Shown in pieces: positions 25,468 through 33,361 of a stretch of 64,000 nt of DNA; position 1 is the stretch's first letter, and each line of letters opens with the position of its first letter. Under the pieces are notes generated by a model. That model saw only the letters and a program-made list of their open reading frames with translations, was not told where the DNA came from and ran no database searches. Source of the stretch: Herpetosiphon gulosus. Its GTDB lineage: Bacteria; Chloroflexota; Chloroflexia; Chloroflexales; Herpetosiphonaceae. The stretch spans positions 186,001 through 250,000 of the forward strand of contig NZ_BAABRU010000009.1 in assembly GCF_039545135.1 (NCBI RefSeq). Direction: 5' to 3'. A program made the translations under genes and the position numbers.

Positions 25468-26910
25468 ATGGCTCGACAAACCTGGATACGCCGAAGTGGA
25501 ATTGTGGCTAGTTTGGTGCTAGCATTATGGGGTTGTGGTGAATATATCGCCCCAGCCACCAAACTCACGATCAATCCTAATGCCGACTCAGGTGCTTACT
25601 ACCCAGCAATCTATGTTGATAACAACGATCTTCGGCACTATGCTTGGGCCGAATGCCAAGCAGGCAATGGCTGCGATTTGATTTATACGCGGATGCGTGG
25701 CTCAAGTGAATTGTTGCGTCAAACAATTACTATCACCAATTCAACTGCCTCACTGGTCTACCCAAGCCTAACTGCCGATAACACTGGCACAATTCATTTG
25801 GCCTACCTCAGTAATCAACCAGTTCCTGCCAGGGGTGATTCAACTTATCGCTATTATGCCGTCAACGTCAGCCCCGATGGGTCTACCGTCAGCCAAGCAG
25901 TCGATTTGCAAGGCGAGAGTATTAATAGTAGTTTGATCAGCCCAATTGCGGTGCGCAACAACGACGGCTCAAGCATTGGGGTGCTTTATACAATGCTCGA
26001 CAGTAATCAACAAACTTTAGTCTATCGCCAAATTATGCCCAGCCTGAGCCAACCAGTCGCGATTGAGACAGTTGCCAGCAATATCATTCTGACCCAACCA
26101 CGGATCAGCATTGATGCTAATAATACGATCCATGTGGTTTATGGCAAGCGCTCGCCAATTGTGCCACCGCGCAACAAGCAGGGCGGCGATCCAACCCTCG
26201 ATGAAATTCGCTATGCCCATGGAACCCTGATTGGCATGACCGCCCGCACCATCGATAGTTATACCAGCGCCTCAGCCAGTATTCCATTTGTGTATGATTT
26301 GACGCTGACTGACAAAGCCTATGTGACCTATATCAAACATCCCAGTGTTACGCTGCGTGGTATTCCCACCGATAGTCTGCGCAGCCACAATGCCACCGAT
26401 AACCTCACTAGCGATTTGGTATTGCCATCGGTGCTTGAACCATGGAATATTGGCGAAATTAGCACAGTTAGTAGTGGTTCAGGCCGCCCAACTGTCTATT
26501 TTGTTGGCACCAATAATACCTTCAGCGATGCCTTTGCCTTTGATGTTTGGCAATACGATGCCCAAGCGAGCGCTGGAATTAACCTGAGCAATACGCCAAA
26601 TCAATATGAAAACAACCTGACCAGTAGTCGTTTCCATGCACTTGATCTGGTTGCCTGGCAAACTGACAGCTTTGGAAGCAGCGGCTGTACCACCCAAATT
26701 GTCAGCTATCGCAGCGATACTGAGCAAACCAATGTTGCTGAGCAATTTCTCAATCCATTGGGTTGTACGCCAAGTGTGCTACAAATCAGCACAGGCGACG
26801 AAGTTGCAGCAGGTGTGTGGATTTCGGTAGCTCGCAATGATCCAACCCTCAATGTTCCAGCAACTGCATTTAATAGTTATGGCACATTTTTACCGATCGC
26901 TCGCCGCTAA
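25468..26910 (+). CDS. Secreted lipoprotein-like beta-rich protein with C-terminal FLPIARR
   Basis: A 480-residue exported protein. Signal sequence RRSGIVASLVLALWGCGEY has a Cys after a hydrophobic core; ALWGC is an imperfect lipobox because Trp sits at -2. The body repeats patterns such as DNNDLRHYAWAEC, ADNTGTIHLAYLS, DANNTIHVVYGKR and LTDKAYVTYIK, which are spaced as in beta-propeller blades of bacterial exoproteins. It ends NSYGTFLPIARR. That C-terminal FLPI-x-RR resembles YLPIAMR of the giant protein at 40,955 and may be an export or anchoring signal. Its ligand or enzyme activity is unknown. Confidence 0.78.
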   Translation: MARQTWIRRSGIVASLVLALWGCGEYIAPATKLTINPNADSGAYYPAIYVDNNDLRHYAWAECQAGNGCDLIYTRMRGSSELLRQTITITNSTASLVYPSLTADNTGTIHLAYLSNQPVPARGDSTYRYYAVNVSPDGSTVSQAVDLQGESINSSLISPIAVRNNDGSSIGVLYTMLDSNQQTLVYRQIMPSLSQPVAIETVASNIILTQPRISIDANNTIHVVYGKRSPIVPPRNKQGGDPTLDEIRYAHGTLIGMTARTIDSYTSASASIPFVYDLTLTDKAYVTYIKHPSVTLRGIPTDSLRSHNATDNLTSDLVLPSVLEPWNIGEISTVSSGSGRPTVYFVGTNNTFSDAFAFDVWQYDAQASAGINLSNTPNQYENNLTSSRFHALDLVAWQTDSFGSSGCTTQIVSYRSDTEQTNVAEQFLNPLGCTPSVLQISTGDEVAAGVWISVARNDPTLNVPATAFNSYGTFLPIARR

Positions 26911-27024
26911 AATGCTGTAATCGGGCCAAAGGATGAGTTAACAATCAGCCTCATGCCGCTGCATAGAATTGGGCTATTCGCCGATACTAGGCTCAGCAAG
27001 CAAAAATATCACCTTGAGGAGCAT

Positions 27025-28029
27025 ATGCAAGCAGTAGCCCAATATCTTAAACGTCCAGCAACCTTGGACGATATTCCAGCAGCAACCGCATTAATTAATC
27101 GTTGCTCAATAGAAGAAGCCAACGTGATCGAAATTGATGAAGCTGAGTTAGGGGTGGAATGGCAGGATTCTCATTTTAACCTCGCCACGGATAGTCTGAC
27201 GATTTGGGATGGCGAAACATTAATCGGCGTAGTTGGGGTATTTAGCGACGAACCATACGTCCATGGCTATGGCTGGACACGGGTGCATAGCGATTATGCC
27301 GCCGACAATATTCAACCACAATTGTTGGATTGGCTCGATCAGCGCGTCAGCCAAAATATTGCCAAAGCCCCAAGTGATGCTGCGGTTAGTATTTACCATA
27401 GTGCACTCAGCACCAATCACGTAGTCGCCCAGAACCTGAGCAATCATGGCTACAATCTGGTACGCCATTTCTGGCGTATGGTGATTGAGTTGGCTGATTA
27501 CACACCGCAGCCCGTGCAATTACCCGAAGGTTTGATTATTCGGCCATACGATCCAGCAACCGAATTGCCAGCCCTAATTCATGCAGTCCGCGATTCGTTT
27601 CGCGATCACTGGGGTTATGTCGAATCGCCATTTGAACAAGACCTCAAACAATGGCAAGAGATGATTGCCCGTGAACCAAATTATGATCCGAGTCTCTTTT
27701 TCATAGCCTGCGATGGCGACCAAATTGCAGGGGTTGCCATGTGTTGGAAGCACATCACCGAAGACCCCAAGATGGGTTGGGTTGGCACGCTAGGAGTTTG
27801 TCGGCCATGGCGACGTAAAGGCTTAGCTAAAGCCTTGCTCTACCACGCCTTCAACGAATTTAGCAACCGTGGCCAAGCGCGAGTTGGTTTAGCGGTCGAT
27901 TCCTCAAGCCTGACCGGCGCAACCAAAGTCTATGCTGATGTTGGAATGAAACCAGTGCGTCAGTTTGACCGCTATCAAAAAGTGCTACGACCTGGCATCG
28001 AACTGGGCACTGAAACCGCCGAAGCCTAA
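27025..28029 (+). CDS. Double-GNAT-domain acetyltransferase
   Basis: A 334-residue protein with two GNAT folds. The N-terminal one (about 5-155: RPATLDDIPAATALINRC, LIGVVGVFSDEP) lacks a clean acetyl-CoA loop and may be structural. The C-terminal one (about 170-320) has LIIRPYDPATELPALIHAVRDSF and the acetyl-CoA motif VGTLGVCRPWRRKGLAKALLYHAF. The ATG at 27025 is chosen because GAGGAG lies 5 bases before it and the fold begins there. An upstream ATG at 26953 has no ribosome site. The substrate is unknown. Confidence 0.88.
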   Translation: MQAVAQYLKRPATLDDIPAATALINRCSIEEANVIEIDEAELGVEWQDSHFNLATDSLTIWDGETLIGVVGVFSDEPYVHGYGWTRVHSDYAADNIQPQLLDWLDQRVSQNIAKAPSDAAVSIYHSALSTNHVVAQNLSNHGYNLVRHFWRMVIELADYTPQPVQLPEGLIIRPYDPATELPALIHAVRDSFRDHWGYVESPFEQDLKQWQEMIAREPNYDPSLFFIACDGDQIAGVAMCWKHITEDPKMGWVGTLGVCRPWRRKGLAKALLYHAFNEFSNRGQARVGLAVDSSSLTGATKVYADVGMKPVRQFDRYQKVLRPGIELGTETAEA

Positions 28030-28074
28030 TAAAGTAGATCCATCTCGAAACTATAGCGCTATCACCAATTGTCC

Positions 28075-28140
28075 TTTAGGGGGTCCAAGGGGATGAAAAC
28101 CCCTTGCGTTCCCCGCCTTGAGGCGGGGCGGAGGGGTGGT
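28075..28140. repeat. Dispersed repeat, family B
   Basis: TCCTTTAGGGGGTCCAAGG, an AACCCC hairpin, the palindrome CCCCGCCTTGAGGCGGGG and GGAGGGGTGGTGATCAC match, with changes, the reverse complement of the copy near 35,145-35,220. Confidence 0.65.
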
Positions 28141-28195
28141 GATCACAAATAATCGATTAATGTCGCTAAAACCACACCCTAAATCTCCATTTCAG

Positions 28196-28237
28196 CCAAC
28201 CGCCATAGTAGTATACTGTGGTGGTTGGCGTTTTTTT
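28196..28237 (+). terminator. Terminator-like hairpin overlapping the YciI gene leader
   Basis: A 15-bp stem (28196-28210 with 28214-28228, two G-U pairs, 3-base loop) is followed by CG and seven T residues (28231-28237). It has the full shape of an intrinsic terminator, but the AGGAG of the next gene starts at the following base. It either stops read-through or acts as a leader switch for the YciI gene. Confidence 0.65.
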
Positions 28238-28249
28238 AGGAGCAACAGC

Positions 28250-28555
28250 ATGGCCCATTTTATGCTAGAAATTACCTATACCGTGCCGCTTGAGCAAATT
28301 GAAACTAAATTAGCCGAGCATCGGGCATTTTTGCAAACAGGCTACGATCAAGGCTGGTTGCTCTGTTCTGGCCCGCAAAATCCGCGCATCGGCGGGATTG
28401 TAATTGCCCGCGCACCATCACTTGCAGCCTTGCAAGCCTTATTTGCCAATGATCCCTATCAGATTGCCAATTTTGCTGATTATCGTTTTGTTGAGTTTAA
28501 TCCGGTTAAATTTCAACCATGGCTCGAAGATTGGGTCAACGGCAGCGTTGAGTAA
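28250..28555 (+). CDS. YciI-like small protein
   Basis: A 101-residue protein of the YciI/muconolactone-isomerase-like ferredoxin fold. The pattern FMLEITYTVPLEQIETKLAEHRAFLQTGYDQGWLLCSGP and then GGIVIARAPSLAALQALFANDPY fits the family, with the conserved His (AEHRAFL) and Asp (NDPYQ) in place. The true function of most YciI proteins is not known. The ATG at 28250 is fixed by AGGAG 8 bases upstream. Confidence 0.88.
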   Translation: MAHFMLEITYTVPLEQIETKLAEHRAFLQTGYDQGWLLCSGPQNPRIGGIVIARAPSLAALQALFANDPYQIANFADYRFVEFNPVKFQPWLEDWVNGSVE

Positions 28556-28600
28556 AACATTTGGCTGGTTAGAATATTAAGTTCAACCAGCCAAATTCAA

Positions 28601-29515
28601 TTAATCGTTCAACAATGGCTCATCGGCATGCACCGCTGCCACCGCTGGCTCATCGCCACGTTGATAGGCAAAGGCCATGCGCGGCGTATTATGCGCCCAG
28701 CCAAATTCGCCTTGGGCATTCAACACGATACAGCCCGCCAAGCCTTGCACCCGCCGTTCCAAAAAGGCGATATTGGCCTTGGCTGCCTCATGCGGGGTAG
28801 CAGTCCGCAACTGATCAGTCACGCTTTTGGCAAGACAAACCTTCATAATCGATTCACCCCAACCAGTCGTTGAGCAACCGCCAGTTTCATTATCGGCATA
28901 CAAGCCACTGCCCACCAAGGGCGAATCGCCAACCCGCCCCGGCAATTTATTGGGAATCCCGCCAGTTGAAGTAGCTGCGGCAATTGTGCCAAAACTATCG
29001 AGCGCCACCGCCCCAACTGTATCATGTGCCGAATGAAAGGCATCGCGGCCTTTATATTGGGGATTGGCCTGCTGCTCTTGCCAGCGCTGGCGCTCGCGCT
29101 CCACCACTAACTCCGCCGGATCGCACAACTCCGCGCCATGCTCGATCGCAAATTGTTCAGCACCATTGCCCACAATCAAGACATAATCGCTTTCGAGCAC
29201 TTGACGAGCAACACTAATCGGATGGCGCACCCGTTGGACTGCGGCAACCGAGCCAGCCCGCATACTTGACCCATCCATAATCCCTGCATCCAATTCAACT
29301 TCGCCAATCGCATTGAGAAACGAACCCACCCCAGCATCAAATGTCGGGTCATCTTCGAGCACCCGCACCGCTGCCTCAACTGCATCAAGCGCAGTTCCCC
29401 CTTGCGCCAACACAGCCCAACCAGCCGCTAGTGCTGCCAAACAGCCTTGTTTGTGAGCCTCAACTTGATCATCAGGCATATTCCAAGCCCCACCATGGAC
29501 AATCAGGGCGATCAT
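28601..29515 (-). CDS. Isoaspartyl peptidase / plant-type L-asparaginase (Ntn hydrolase)
   Basis: A 304-residue precursor that cleaves itself before a Thr, giving alpha and beta chains. The family starts IALIVHGGAW. The nucleophile is T166 in AHDTVGAVALD, followed by ATSTGGIPNKLPGRVGDSPLVGSGLYADN, which holds substrate contacts and the GDSP/GSG motifs. It hydrolyses isoaspartyl dipeptides and asparagine, fitting protein recycling. It stands alone and is convergent with the YciI gene. Confidence 0.94.
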   Translation of the reverse strand: MIALIVHGGAWNMPDDQVEAHKQGCLAALAAGWAVLAQGGTALDAVEAAVRVLEDDPTFDAGVGSFLNAIGEVELDAGIMDGSSMRAGSVAAVQRVRHPISVARQVLESDYVLIVGNGAEQFAIEHGAELCDPAELVVERERQRWQEQQANPQYKGRDAFHSAHDTVGAVALDSFGTIAAATSTGGIPNKLPGRVGDSPLVGSGLYADNETGGCSTTGWGESIMKVCLAKSVTDQLRTATPHEAAKANIAFLERRVQGLAGCIVLNAQGEFGWAHNTPRMAFAYQRGDEPAVAAVHADEPLLND

Positions 29516-29577
29516 CGCTGCTCCTTTGCTGCGAAGAATGAATGCTTCAATGTTCAGTATTTTAATCGAATTTTTGA

Positions 29578-29705
29578 GAGTAGGGGTCAGGAGTTAGGGG
29601 TCAGGGGTCAGGCTAGCCTAATCATCATAATCTGTTCCTAGCCCCTACTTCATCACCCTCGTCCTTCGTAGTTAAAACTCTCTGCCCCCTGAATCCTGGC
29701 CCCTA
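29578..29705. repeat. Short dispersed low-complexity repeats (family C)
   Basis: GGGGTCAGG-type heptamers (GAGTAGGGGTCAGGAGTTAG and onward) at 29579-29612 and the mirrored CCTAGCCCCTACTT and CCTGGCCCCTAGCCC at 29638 and 29695 bracket this gap. The mirrored ends give it an inverted-repeat layout. No gene is seen. Confidence 0.55.
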
Positions 29706-29708
29706 GCC

Positions 29709-30467
29709 CTACTTCATCGCCATCAAAATTTGCCATTGGCTGGTTTCATCGAATGGCACGATTGGCAAGACCGCATCGCCAAAGACTGCTTGCAAGCGCA
29801 ACCCAGCTCGTTGTACCTGTTGCTGCCATTCAGGGAAGGTATACAAACGAATGCGCTCGCCTGGGTGCACGGCTTGGCCACCATCTGGCTCAATATAGCG
29901 ATAGGCAGTTTCGATTGTGCCGGTGGTTGGGCTAAAGTGCGATTCACGTAGCACATAGCCCGGCCCAACTTGATGCCAACCGCGCCGATAGTGCTGCATA
30001 TAGCTACTAATTTGATAAGGATTAATGCATTGCAACACCAGCCGTCCCTGCGGCACAAGGTGATCAGCCAAATCATTCAGCAGTTGCTGATGCTCAAAAT
30101 CGCTGAAAAAGCCCAATGAGCTATTCATAATCAGCACCACATCGTACATACCCAAATCGTCAAGTTTGCGCATATCGCCTGCAATCACCCGGGCAGGCAA
30201 TTGCTCAGCAGTGATTTGGGCGCTAAGCTGATTCACCAACGGCGTTGCTAATTCAACTCCATCAACGTGATAGCCACGCCGCGCTAGGCCCAGCAAATGC
30301 CGCCCATTGCCACACGCCAAATCCAAAACGCGCATATCGGGGGTTAAATTCAAAATCATTTCCAGAAAATCAACTTCATTGTTGGTGAGGCTTGCGGCAA
30401 CGTCGGAATAGGTCGCAAACTCGTGAATTTGAAACAATTCTTCCCACCACATCCGCTGTTCATCCAT
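29709..30467 (-). CDS. SAM-dependent methyltransferase
   Basis: A 252-residue class I methyltransferase. Motif I is RVLDLACGNGRHLLGLARRG (about 47-66), with the acidic VDGVELATP after it, then VIAGDMRKLDDLGMYDVVLIMNSSLGFF and LVPQGRLVLQCINP. The small-molecule or macromolecule target is unknown. The ATG at 30467 has GAGG 6 bases upstream. An in-frame TTG two codons earlier is a weaker start. It is divergent from the STAS gene pair, with 51 bases between. Confidence 0.9.
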   Translation of the reverse strand: MDEQRMWWEELFQIHEFATYSDVAASLTNNEVDFLEMILNLTPDMRVLDLACGNGRHLLGLARRGYHVDGVELATPLVNQLSAQITAEQLPARVIAGDMRKLDDLGMYDVVLIMNSSLGFFSDFEHQQLLNDLADHLVPQGRLVLQCINPYQISSYMQHYRRGWHQVGPGYVLRESHFSPTTGTIETAYRYIEPDGGQAVHPGERIRLYTFPEWQQQVQRAGLRLQAVFGDAVLPIVPFDETSQWQILMAMK

Positions 30468-30518
30468 TGCCAACCTCGCTTATAATCTACAAACAATGCC
30501 AGTGATTGAGGGTCGCAT

Positions 30519-31379
30519 ATGTTGCCAGAAACACTTATCCAACAGATGAGCCATGGCTGGGTTCACGCCCCGATTGCCTCGCTGATTTATCATCGCAGTG
30601 GCCGCGCCGAATTGCTCAACCTTGCCGGAATGGAGTTATTGCAATATCAACCGGAAGAGGCTGCCCTAGCTCAACAACATTATAATCTGCATCGAGACCC
30701 TTCACTCCAAGCGCCGCTCACCAAAAGTGCTATTGCCTCGGCCTTTGAGGGCAAAAAAACCCGCATCGGCGAGTTGGATTATGAGTTGCTGAATGTGCAT
30801 GCGCGGCCTTCTGGTAAACATATTGTGGCACGACTCAATCTGGCTCCACTACGGGTCGAAGCCAAAACAGGCGAGTATATTGTGGCATTTTTTACCGATA
30901 TCACGCCCCAAGTGACTATGCGCCGCGAACTCGATAGCCGCAAGCACGAAATTCAACAGGCGGAGCAACAACAAGAAGCGCTGCGGGCCGAAATCGAAGC
31001 CCGTTCAGCGCCAGTTGTGCCAGTGTTGCCAGGCATTTTGGTGCTGCCCTTGGTTGGTGCGATCGATTCACGCCGCGCCGAATATGTGCTGAATTGTTTG
31101 CTCGAAGCTGCCTCCGAGCATAGCGCCGATACGCTCTTGCTCGATGTTACGGGCATTCCGGTGGTCGATACGGCTGTGGCAAATTATCTGCTGCAGGCGA
31201 TCAAAGCGCTCAAATTGCTTGGCACCGACACCATTGTGGTTGGCATTAGCCCTGAAATTGCCCAAACCTTGGTGCAATTGGGCCTACGGCTGGAAGATAT
31301 AACCACTCGCGCCGATTTGCAAAGTGGCTTGCAGACCGCCCTTCGTCGCCAAGGCCAAATTATTCTTGCTCGTTCGTGA
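30519..31379 (+). CDS. PAS-STAS regulator (RsbR-like), first of a tandem pair
   Basis: A 286-residue protein. The N-terminal about 125 residues form a PAS-like sensor (APIASLIYHRSGRAELLNLAGMELL, YIVAFFTDITPQ). A coiled-coil linker (ELDSRKHEIQQAEQQQEALRAEIEAR) leads to a STAS domain (about 165-280: GILVLPLVGAIDSRRAEYVL, LLLDVTGIPVVDTAVANYLL). The Thr in VVDTAV sits where RsbR/RsbS-type proteins are phosphorylated. Such proteins build stressosome-like partner-switching complexes. The kinase is not in view. Nine bases separate it from its paralogue. TATAAT occurs at 30481, 38 bases before the start. Confidence 0.88.
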   Translation: MLPETLIQQMSHGWVHAPIASLIYHRSGRAELLNLAGMELLQYQPEEAALAQQHYNLHRDPSLQAPLTKSAIASAFEGKKTRIGELDYELLNVHARPSGKHIVARLNLAPLRVEAKTGEYIVAFFTDITPQVTMRRELDSRKHEIQQAEQQQEALRAEIEARSAPVVPVLPGILVLPLVGAIDSRRAEYVLNCLLEAASEHSADTLLLDVTGIPVVDTAVANYLLQAIKALKLLGTDTIVVGISPEIAQTLVQLGLRLEDITTRADLQSGLQTALRRQGQIILARS

Positions 31380-31388
31380 GGTGCGCCC

Positions 31389-32243
31389 ATGGCTTCTAGC
31401 TTAAATACACTCATTCGCAGCAGCGCTTGGTCGGTTATGTCAATCGGTTCAGCTATTTACGACAAAACGGGCAAGGCGATTTATACCAACACTGCCTTGC
31501 GCCGAATTTTCAATCTCAGCCCAGCTGAAATGGTTGAGCTGCAAGAAAATTACAATCTATTCGATGATCCTTCCTTGGCGACTCCTGAGCTACAAGCCGA
31601 TCTGAAACGGGCTTTTGCTGGCGAAGAAGTCTTTTTGCCAATTTTAGATTATGTGATTGTTGATTCCCACGGCCAGCCGAGCAACCGCCATTTAGCCGCA
31701 CGCTTTTTGCTCAAGCCTGTCGGCGATGCCACGCCACCGGAATATGTGGTGGGCTATTTCCACGATGTCAGCGAAGCGCTCGAATTAGAAGCTCAAATTA
31801 GCGCTCGACGCGACGAAATCGAACGCATGAGCCAGCAAGATTCGTTGCTCAAGGCCGAAATTGCCGCCCGCGCTGTGCCAGTTGTGCCAATTTTGCCAGG
31901 GATTTTGGTCTTGCCCTTGGTCGGCGGAATCGATCCAATGCAAGCTGACCAGATTATCACCGCCTTGTTGCAAGCTAGCTCACGCAGCAATGCTGATACT
32001 GTGATCTTGGATTTAACGGGCGTGCCGGTGGTTGATACTGCCGTGGCAAACTACATTTTGCAGGCGATCAATGCACTTAAATTGCTTGGCACTGAAACAA
32101 TTGTAGTCGGGATTAGCAACGACATTGCCCAAACTATCGTGCAATTGGGCATTCGGCTGGATATGATCGCCACTCGCGCCGATTTGCAAAGTGGCTTAAT
32201 GGCCGCGCTCGAACGCCAAAACTTGACGATCGAGTCGATCTAA
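31389..32243 (+). CDS. PAS-STAS regulator, second of the tandem pair
   Basis: A 284-residue paralogue of the preceding protein over its whole length: PAS-like part (MSIGSAIYDKTGKAIYTNTALRRIF, YVVGYFHDVSEALELE), coiled coil and STAS (GILVLPLVGGIDPMQADQIITALL, VILDLTGVPVVDTAVANYIL). The STAS half is much more conserved between the two than the PAS half, which fits a shared partner and different signals. Both are likely subunits of one mixed complex, which is an inference. Confidence 0.88.
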   Translation: MASSLNTLIRSSAWSVMSIGSAIYDKTGKAIYTNTALRRIFNLSPAEMVELQENYNLFDDPSLATPELQADLKRAFAGEEVFLPILDYVIVDSHGQPSNRHLAARFLLKPVGDATPPEYVVGYFHDVSEALELEAQISARRDEIERMSQQDSLLKAEIAARAVPVVPILPGILVLPLVGGIDPMQADQIITALLQASSRSNADTVILDLTGVPVVDTAVANYILQAINALKLLGTETIVVGISNDIAQTIVQLGIRLDMIATRADLQSGLMAALERQNLTIESI

Positions 32244-32245
32244 CG

Positions 32246-32254
32246 TGCTATAAT
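32246..32254 (+). promoter_or_regulatory. Extended -10 promoter
   Basis: TGCTATAAT matches the TGnTATAAT extended -10 box exactly, three bases after the STAS gene stop, and points to the receiver-HTH gene starting at 32321. An upstream TTGACG (32223-32228) is 20 bases away and may contribute weakly. Confidence 0.6.
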
Positions 32255-32320
32255 CGCTGCATTAGGCATGGTCAAGTTGGTTACGCCATAGCGTAGCCTT
32301 TGTGGATAGGAATTCTGGTT

Positions 32321-33352
32321 TTGAGCTTCATTCTGTTGCTTGATGAGGATCGGGCGTTTTCGGCCACGCTCGCTCGTACTTTAGAGATGGCCAGTTATCG
32401 GGTGATGCGCGAATGGACTGAAACCAGCGCTCGCGAGGTTGCCCGTACCCAACAGCCCGATCTCATTTTGCTCGATCTTGAGCTGGGCCGCGAACAAGGC
32501 TGGGCTTTGCTCGATGAGCTGGTAAGCCTAGGCTTGCGGGTGATGGTGATGTCACATCGTAGCAGCGCCGAGGATATTGCTCGTGGCCTGCGTGCTGGCG
32601 CGACCGATTATATTACCAAGCCCTACCGCACCGAAGAATTGCTAGCACGAATTGCGATTCGCTTGCGCCAAGCGCCACCGCCAGCTTTGCAACGCGCCGA
32701 TACCCGCATACCCAAACTGGCCGAGCCAGCCATCGAAACACCTGTGGTTGCACCAGCAGTTGAGGTTGAAACGCCAACCCTGAATATTCCGCTTGGGCAA
32801 CGCCTACGCCAAGCCCGCAAACTGCGCAATATCTCGCTAGTTCAAGCCAATTTGGATACCAAAATCCAAATGTATTATATTCAGGCGATCGAAGAAGAGA
32901 AATATGCCTTGCTGCCGCGTGGCGCTGCCGCCGAAGAGATTGTGCAACGCTATGCTCAATTTCTCAGCGAAGATCCCGATCAGGCCTTGGCCGAGTTCCG
33001 GCGTTTGCACCATAGCGATGTTGAAACCCTGCGCAATTTGGGCGGCCAGCCCGTGCGCTATCGACGGCGCGTTTCGTGGCCGTTGGTGTTGAGTTTGGTT
33101 GCGTTGCTCACCTGTGGTCTCGCTTCTGGCGCGATTGCCTTGATCTTCCCTGAAGAAACCCGCAATGTTACCACCAATGTGCGGGCGATGTTCAGCGACC
33201 CAACCGCCACGCCAACACTCACGCCAACCCCAACTGCTACGCCTAGCCCTACACCGACGCTCACGCCAACCGCTACGCCTAGCCCTACGCCAACCCTAAC
33301 CCCCGAACCAAGCCCAACCCTTGATCCGAATGCGCCCACGGCGACACCATAA
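32321..33352 (+). CDS. Receiver - RodZ-like HTH - transmembrane - Thr/Pro tail fusion protein
   Basis: A 343-residue protein with an unusual order. Residues 1-117 are a response-regulator receiver (FILLLDEDRAF with the acidic pocket, phospho-acceptor D52 in LILLDLELG, VMVMSHRS, K100 in ITKPYR). Residues of about 155-235 are an HTH like the N-terminus of RodZ (LGQRLRQARKLRNISLVQANLDTKI, YYIQAIEEEKYALLPRG). A transmembrane helix is at about 252-276, then a Thr/Pro-rich outer tail (TPTLTPTPTATPSPTP). A TTG start at 32321 is inferred because it begins at the receiver strand and follows AGGA at 32307. A longer TTG frame starts at 32300. It could connect a phosphorelay to the cell-shape or division apparatus, which is inferred. 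It lies 9 bases before dcd. Confidence 0.82.
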   Translation: MSFILLLDEDRAFSATLARTLEMASYRVMREWTETSAREVARTQQPDLILLDLELGREQGWALLDELVSLGLRVMVMSHRSSAEDIARGLRAGATDYITKPYRTEELLARIAIRLRQAPPPALQRADTRIPKLAEPAIETPVVAPAVEVETPTLNIPLGQRLRQARKLRNISLVQANLDTKIQMYYIQAIEEEKYALLPRGAAAEEIVQRYAQFLSEDPDQALAEFRRLHHSDVETLRNLGGQPVRYRRRVSWPLVLSLVALLTCGLASGAIALIFPEETRNVTTNVRAMFSDPTATPTLTPTPTATPSPTPTLTPTATPSPTPTLTPEPSPTLDPNAPTATP

Positions 33353-33361
33353 GGAGTTTGT

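Noticed and set aside
28075-28140. Palindromic repeats considered as CRISPR
   Set aside because: No regular repeat-spacer spacing and no cas genes are present.
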